A DNA stretch of 64,000 nucleotides from Buxus sempervirens. Taxonomy: Eukaryota; Streptophyta; Magnoliopsida; Buxales; Buxaceae. The stretch lies in the NCBI GenBank assembly GCA_947561395.2, contig OX387193.1, positions 14,632,001-14,696,000 on the forward strand, given 5' to 3'. A model generated the notes under the pieces. It had not been told where the DNA came from. It saw only the letters and a program-made list of their open reading frames with translations, and searched no databases. Positions 58,302-64,000 of the stretch are shown one piece after another (within the stretch, counting starts at the first letter, position 1; the number at the start of each line of letters is the position of its first letter). The translations under genes were made by a program, and so were the position numbers.

Positions 58302-60196
58302 TTCAAAATCCCATAATCATATATACGCAAAGAGGGATTCTTGACCTGAACCCAAATTGCAAGGGAAAAAGAGATAAGGAGAGAGAAAAATCTGTGGTGT
58401 TCGCAGAGCTTTTTTTTTACCATTAATGAAGGCATTCCATGATAGATTTGCAGAGAAACTGAGAGACCTAAAAGTGGCAGATTTCGACCGAGTACAAGAA
58501 GAAATGGAGATGGCAACCAGATCCTCTTTTATGTCAGTATCACTTCAGGAATATCACCAATAGATGGAAATCAAAGCAAAAATTGCACAAAACCAAGTTG
58601 AGTCAAATCCGGAAAATTCGGTAAAAGATAGAGCCATTTGTCTTGAAATCATTAAAATCTAGTTTAAATTGAATTAAACCAAATCCATTTGAAAGATTAT
58701 GATAAATAGAAGACTCATACAAATTTTCAATCAATTCCGATTAAAATCCTAGGAGTTATTCTCCTTTGAAATCTGCTGCTGGAGATAGTTAAAAGTGATA
58801 AGTGGGCAACTTTAGAAATTCATTTAGACAAATCGGCTCCATATAAATCCATGAAATTTGGTGTGAATGAAGTATGTATGGCCATCTTTCAAATGAAACT
58901 AGCCTCATACAAAAATTCATTCGGATGTGCCTTGGGTGGTCTCCCGAACAGGCCACGAAGATCACAGATTTACCCAGAAAAGTACTGTTGAGCAGTTCTG
59001 AGTAAATCTGTTACCAACGACACAAATGGAGTCAAAAAATTATGAAACCAACTAGATTTGAAATTAGACTTCCAAAGGAAAACTCAGAAACAAGAATCAT
59101 TCGAATTGGACTTAAAACGAACACATGGTGCTCAGTCGAAATGACAGGTTCTACAATCTGGCCTGAATTGACCTATCAACTTCGACTGAGAGGTGTCAAA
59201 AATTAACTTGATAAAAATTAACGGAACTTTGCTGACATAAACTAGACAGCCTCACCTTTCCCATGGCTCTAGAATCACTCCAAAATTCATCCGGACGATG
59301 AAGTAATGAGTATCCGAAGTTGGGGTACAGCTGCTGTCAAGTTAAACCTATTTAAAGAAAGTCAACTCAAAACAGTGATAAGGTGTGTGGAATCTGTGCA
59401 AGATAAATCAAAATCATTTTAAAAAGATATTGAAGAACCTCTAGGAAGAAATGGGGCACAAGTTTGGCTCACCATTCTCTCCGATTGGAAAGAATATGCC
59501 AAAAACCCCAAAAGTGAGCAAAAATGCCCAAAACCGAGAGGTTAGACCTAGAGGTCTTCAAGATTTGAAATAAACTTGATTGAAATCGATAACGAGCATC
59601 CCAGAATTGCTTGGGGCTATTTATTTTAAATCTACCACAATGATGGCAATAGATCCAAAATACGAGCCAAATCCGACAAAAAAAGTGCTATGTGTGTATG
59701 TGTAAAAATTCATTCTTTAACAATATAACAACATATAGCATGCATTCATATCAATCAAATGGGGTTCTAAAACAACCTAAGGTTCCGTTCCATTCTCGTT
59801 TCCCTTAGTTCTCTCTCCCCGTTTAACGGTTCTTCGAGATAATCTTGGGGTACTTTGAGTATGAAACAGTTCTCATAGATTCAAAAGGCTTTTCAACAAG
59901 GTTCTAGCATTAAGGATCAATCCTCAGTCTCGTTTCCCCTAGATCCCGCCTTCACATTTTACGGCTAGGGGGAGTCTTGAGGTACTTTAAGTAGAGGAAG
60001 GGTTTACATACACATAGAGTAGGCCTTATTCTACAGAAGGGTAGAAGAGAAGAACTAACTCTAGAATGTAAAGACAGAAAAATAAAGAGGGGTTTAGGCT
60101 TACCTGGATTCTGGAATCAGTGCGGCAGCGGTTCCCTTCTTCACTCGGAGCTCTTCAATCTCCAACTTATTGGCCGTTTGCTTGAGGAGGAGCCTC

Positions 60197-60205
60197 CTAT
60201 TTATA
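60197..60205 (-). promoter_or_regulatory. TATA box of the LTR F fragment
   Basis: TATAAATAG on the minus strand, about 95 bases before the donor at 60103. Confidence 0.6.
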
Positions 60206-60370
60206 GGCAAAGGCTAGGGTTAGGGTTTGCATGATGGTAGACACAAAATAATGTCTAGAGCCCACCAACCTTAACCCTAAGGCTATTTCTGAGATTTCCA
60301 CTCCTTTAATGAAGGATATGATGGTAAAAAGTGAAAACTCTCGGAAAACCCTAATTTTGAGCAAAAATCT

Positions 60371-60515
60371 TTTATCCGACATATCTGGTCGGATACACGA
60401 ACATATATATGTATCCAACATATGTCGTCGGATACATTAATGCCTACTTATATCCGACAACTTCTATTGGATATGAAAGGATCTGCTTGTATCCGACCTG
60501 AGTTGTCGGATACAA
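60371..60515 (-). repeat. Four tandem interrupted palindromes in the LTR F fragment
   Basis: Same place and number as 31243-31385. Units open (G/A/T)TATCC and close GGATA(C/T). In one unit the outer pair is A-T (ATATCC...GGATAT) where the other copy has G-C (GTATCC...GGATAC), so pairing is kept. Confidence 0.8.
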
Positions 60516-60617
60516 GAAAAAATGCTTATTTCTCAAATTTTGTGCTGGTTTCAAAGGAAAGAATGATTTTTGCCAATTATTCATCATTTTTATTGTGCAA
60601 TTTGGGGTGTCTACAGT

Positions 60618-61806
60618 GTCTTGCATTTGTAAACATTGTTGGTTAGAGGAAGAGGAGGAGGAAAAATCGAACAGAGGTAGGCAGCACTGTTTTATTGAGT
60701 GTTTTGTGTTCTCGTACATGTTTAATCTCTATTGCATTTTTTGTGTTGTATATAAATGTATTTAGCTTGATATCAATCTTATAATTATGTTAGAATCATC
60801 TTGGACATGAAAAATCAGATTTTGAAACACTGTATGTTTGTTTTTGGGAGACCGCCGAGCTTATTGTGCTCAGCGATCCTCGGCACTCCCAGGCGCTCGT
60901 TGAAATATGTTGACCTCCCAAGACCACTTACTGACTTATCTTCGGCGCTCTATTTTGAACTACCGCTTACCTTAGACCGCCTAAGATATCCTGAGCGCTC
61001 TAACCAAAAAATGCAATTTTTTGTATTTTTAACCCCTGATTCAATTCTGAACCATTTTTAACAAATTTTAACCAATGTTTAAGATTTTTTAAGACCAAAA
61101 TAAATTACCAATTACCTGTTCTACAAAAGAATAAAAATAGGGAGGTATTTAGGGCAATTAGTTGCCAAGCTTTGTAAATAACAAGAAAACCTAAGTTTGG
61201 AAGAACTAAACTTGTAAATTTGAGATAATTAACTAAGAGACATGTAAATTTATATTGATAACTAGAATATGATATACAGGATTTTCAAATCAGATTTTGA
61301 ACCCAGTTAGCCCGATAATGAAAAAAATTACAAATTTAACCATTATATGCCACTAGGCACTATTACATTCAGAAATATTAGTGCTTAGGGATTTTGGTGT
61401 ATAGTGGGCATAGCTGGTTATGGATCCATAGTTTTGGCTAGATAGCTAAGGGATATTTCATTTGGGTTGAGTTACTCCTTTGTGCGAATGTGCTTCCTTT
61501 GCAAATTGGTTTGCTCTAGAGGGTCTTATGTCTGGAGGGACACCCCGGTGCTCCGCTGGTGATTCCCTATACATGTGGATAAGCGACCATCTCCATGTAT
61601 TGATTTCGATGCTGCATGTTGCTGTTACATGCCAACTCTGCGGGGTTCGTACGCAATGAGTCTATGACTACAACTCCTATCTAAGGTGATGTTCACGGGT
61701 CTGAATATCATTAGTAGTGTCGCCCATAAGTCGCACGGTTGTATAGCATATGGTTGAGAGTCATCTCAAAGGTGTATCTTTCTTTATGAGTTCTACAATG
61801 ATATTG
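60618..61806 (+). repeat. Right LTR of element B, second part
   Basis: It begins with the second GTGTCTTGC and continues LTR B: leader, donor AG/GTAGGC (60677), the CGGCGCT/GGCGATCC patch (60850-61000), the GTGGGCATAGCTGGTTATGG word (about 61408) and the GGAGGGACACCCCGG region. It is interrupted at 61807 by a minus-strand A-like LTR; the remainder is beyond the window. Confidence 0.88.
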
Positions 61807-62133
61807 TGTAACGCCCCGGATCCGTGTTGTTCATTAAAGATATAACATGTCTCACAGAGGGTTAGGTAAGGATCTCAATAACAGTGATCACTGGATAATC
61901 GCACGATTTATACCATATCAGAGTGCACAATTAAAATTCTCATCTAAGAAGTCTGTAGAATCTTCAATTAACATCAAATGGTTCCAATTTACGACCTTAT
62001 TACATTTCCCACAAAATCAGTTGAAACAGAGTTTAAAACTAAAATAACCTACTAGTCTAAGGATTGTAGTAATAATCCTCCTCCCTATAGATGTCAATCG
62101 GATCTACCCCAGTAGGCGCCTCACCACGAAGAT

Positions 62134-62176
62134 CTGAAAAACAAAGCAACAACGAGGGATGAGATACGAATATCTC
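62134..62176 (-). promoter_or_regulatory. Stem-loop and 3' splice acceptor of the A-like LTR
   Basis: Minus strand: GAGATA-TTCG-TATCTC, then a T-rich tract and CAG ending at 62134. The short frame after it ends REEDYYYNP. Confidence 0.55.
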
Positions 62177-63059
62177 AGCGAGTGACACATGCATGCAAAA
62201 ATACTTAAACACAGTTATAAACATGCTTCGATAAATAACAAACAATTTAAACAACAGATTTTCGATAACACCACAAAAAGGTCAATGTCATGCATATTGT
62301 TACATTGATTAATATACACACCAAGTAGACACTCCACAACTCCATGTACACAGTTCCGGCCTACTCAGGGTATCGGACACTCTAAAATGACGGCCTACTC
62401 AGGATATCGTTATCCAATGCCGGCCTACTCCGGGTATCGGCACTGACAACCAGACCTACTCAGTGTATCTGGCTGCTCTACACTGGTTATGGCAACACAC
62501 AAGGCCATGCAATTATACCAATAAACAAATACCATCACATTACTAAGCTTAACAAGGATCCAAAGGAAGCTAAACCCAAAACCATTAAATAACCATAAAA
62601 ACTCCGCATTCAGTAAACCCTCATTGATTTCCAACCTGTGTATCCCAATACACTCATCACAAGTTGTTCCAACCAGAACATCAACTCACACAATTCAAAG
62701 GTTCCCAACCTCACAACAACACTCTTATGTAATCAAGTTTCTCTTACTCACACAAAACCATTCAATACTTTTCAGGCATTGGATATTGAACGAAACCGAT
62801 TTATACAATTTCAAAAACAGAAAACAGATGAAGTATATACCAAACATGGCTCAATTATGTATAGGATCATAAATAGAAACATCCTACCTAGCTTCCTTCA
62901 ACTCTCCTTTCGACTAGTTCGTACTAATGTTCAGAAGGTGATTCAGTAGTCTCAAATTTTGGTTTGACTAATATAGTATTTTCTAACATCCTAACTAGTC
63001 AACAAGTAAGTACTTAAGACCCTCAAACAGTCCTCTGTATCTTATTTTTATTAAATCTC

Positions 63060-63345
63060 AACTTTCGGCAAAAGATCGGGCTTGCGCTGACCTCTACCGC
63101 TAGGTGCGAGGTCGGCGGTAAGTCACTTCTTATCAAATACATGTCGCGCTCATTTCAAAGTTACTACGCGCGAGTTGAGCGTGCGATAGGCGCGAGACTC
63201 GCGCGACATAGGCGCGAAGAAAATGAAACAGCGCGAGCTAGGCACGCGTTGAGCGCGGGCTCGGCGGTAACTCAAATTTTCATTTCGCCGACCAGGGTTA
63301 GTTGGCGCTGGGTCAGCGCTACTCGGCGAATACCCCCCTGTTTCA
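63060..63345 (-). repeat. CpG-rich word array of the A-like LTR
   Basis: GCGCGAG, GGCGCGA and TCGGCG words, diverged in order from LTR A but with the same composition and position. Confidence 0.7.
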
Positions 63346-64000
63346 TCGACTCTTCTTTAGTTCAAGATCTACACGACTGGCCGAACTTTTTCCCTCTGTA
63401 ACAATTTTCCTAGTTTCCGAACATTCCCAGAACAAATTTAAATCACTTTTGAAATTAATCTAAACACATTTTTATTTATCTCATTCAATCCTAAAGAAAC
63501 CCACACTCGAACTATCTCCTTCCAGAAAACTCATGACTATCTCATTCCAAAAAACATATGCATTCAGATTAAACTTACGAATAATACGAAAACCCAGTTT
63601 TAAAACGATGCCACTCACCTTATACGCTTCCAAGTCTTGGCAACAGCAACCCCTCGTAGAGCAAACCCCAACCAACAGTCGTTCGTCTGGTTGCTATAGT
63701 CGCCCAGATGCTCTTTTGATCACAAGAGGAAAACCTTTCTAAACTCCTTGATCACAAACACACCAAACGGCATGAACACACCAAACGGCAAGAACTCCCC
63801 CAGTTCTTCTTCTCTCCCAAAGAAAACCTAGGACAGATCGCTGCAGCCGCAATCGCCAATCGCTCGCTCTCAGTACGAGTATACACGTATTAAAAAAACC
63901 CAAACGTAATTTTCCTAAAGTATATATATATACCTTCCATAAGTAATTTTCCGCTCGATGAACATTGGAAAACCTCTGATCTGGTGTGTGCTCGCCCACC

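Larger units (their letters stand above)
54544..58518 (-). repeat. Inverted arm carrying the second S20 copy
   Basis: 54905-58518, leaving out solo LTR B, is the reverse complement of roughly 36085-40640 without its solo LTR D: S20 exon, donor, intron with the GA tract, and the AAGAAGCAGAAAACAGGGC region (about 40411 / 55125). Identity looks like the mid-90s percent by eye. Homology ends near 40640/54905. 54544-54904 is unassigned. On the right the arm stops at 58518, where an LTR F fragment begins. Confidence 0.85.
58519..60617 (-). mobile_element. LTR F fragment, minus strand
   Basis: It follows the minus-strand F LTR from ATCCTCTTTTATGTC (compare 27015) to the exact terminus GGGGTGTCTACA at 60617. 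It has a TATA box (60197-60205), a donor CCAG/GTAAGC (60103) and a palindrome array (60371-60515). The GCCCA site used by solo LTR D in the other F copy is empty here (about 60260). About 0.4 kb at the left is missing; the join with the S20 arm at 58518/58519 has a short shared AGAGGA (reverse strand). Confidence 0.85.
13783..64000 (+). mobile_element. Element B: old Tekay-type element, heavily interrupted, runs past the window end
   Basis: Parts in order on the plus strand: left LTR 13783-16055, primer site 16060-16071, gag 16179-16863 and 19351-19725, protease and reverse transcriptase part 22701-23932, integrase and tail 34167-35240, polypurine tract 35255-35266, right LTR 35267-35710 and 60618-61806. 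It is interrupted by solo LTR A, solo LTR E, a Tat-type region, the S20-bearing block and a minus-strand A-like LTR at 61807. Left and right LTR pieces differ by roughly 15% by eye, which suggests an age of several million years. It is broken in many places. The right end is outside the window, so the target duplication (left flank ATCCA) cannot be tested. Confidence 0.7.
61807..64000 (-). mobile_element. A-like Tekay LTR, minus strand, runs off the window
   Basis: It starts TGTAACGCCCCGGATCCG on the plus strand, the reversed end of LTR A, and follows that LTR at clearly lower identity. It has the acceptor (62134), stem-loop (62161-62176), GGCCTACTCAGGGTATCG words (62360-62470), CpG-rich block (63060-63345) and donor AAG/GTGAGTGG (63618), giving a predicted intron of 1485 bases. 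The left flank is TATTG; the right end is not in the window. Confidence 0.9.

Noticed and set aside
1-64000. tRNA, rRNA or other structured RNA genes
   Set aside because: I looked for tRNA box motifs and conserved rRNA words and saw none; the Met-tRNA-like matches are primer-binding sites next to LTRs.

Overview
The window is plant nuclear DNA, most likely from a flowering plant with a large, repeat-rich genome. I cannot name the species. It has no bacterial or organellar gene layout. Almost every base can be assigned to LTR retrotransposons of two kinds. The first is Tekay/Del-type chromoviruses (Ty3/gypsy): LTRs of about 2.3-3.0 kb starting TGTAA and ending GCGTTACA, a Met-tRNA-type primer site, and a gag-pol ending in a chromodomain-like tail. 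The second is Tat/Ogre-type elements: LTRs starting TGTAAG or TGTAGACACC and ending in GCGCACA or a similar CA, with tandem repeats in the leader and an extra ORF1. No gene in the window looks intact and clearly host-owned.

Layout. 1-3256 is the end of a Tekay-type LTR, which cuts a plant-mobile-domain-like gene fragment (3257-3976, minus). 4353-7574 is a mosaic Tat-type LTR. At 8095 a Tat-type element (T1) begins: LTR 8095-9793, a 76-bp repeat array, and gag from 10657. Its gag is split by a Tekay-type LTR (10823-13099) and then by a large old Tekay element, B, which starts at 13783 and runs past the window end. B is loaded with later insertions: solo LTR A (16864-19345, minus, target duplication AGTAT), solo LTR E (19726-22695, ACTGC), and a Tat-type region (about 23925-34166) that itself holds LTR F copies and a solo LTR D (28603-31131, GCCCA). 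B resumes with integrase at 34167-35240, and its right LTR starts at 35267.

That right LTR is split at 35710/60618 by a 25-kb block flanked by the 9-bp direct repeat GTGTCTTGC. The block carries two inverted copies of part of the nuclear gene for plastid ribosomal protein S20, one with a piece of the second exon. It also has short terminal-inverted-repeat sequences, solo LTR D (36697-39930, GCAGT), solo LTR B (55386-57711, CAGTC), a 75-bp satellite-like array, and the youngest element in the window: Tekay element A, 44683-54538, with about 99.7% identical LTRs and target duplication GCCTA. The window ends inside another minus-strand LTR related to A (61807 onward).

Main discoveries offered. 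(1) Tekay LTRs A and B, in six copies, share a possible intron inside the LTR (1.41-1.57 kb): a canonical donor downstream of the promoter region, then a stem-loop GAGATA-TTCG-TATCTC with compensating base changes, a pyrimidine tract and CAG. A short reading frame with a conserved acidic-tyrosine end (EDYYY / EDYFY) follows. (2) Tat LTRs carry arrays of 20-25-bp interrupted palindromes upstream of the TATA box. The sequence differs between LTR families while the architecture is the same. (3) An S20 gene fragment sits in a long inverted repeat with a Mutator-like 9-bp duplication. All three come from reading by eye and need alignment or RNA data to test.
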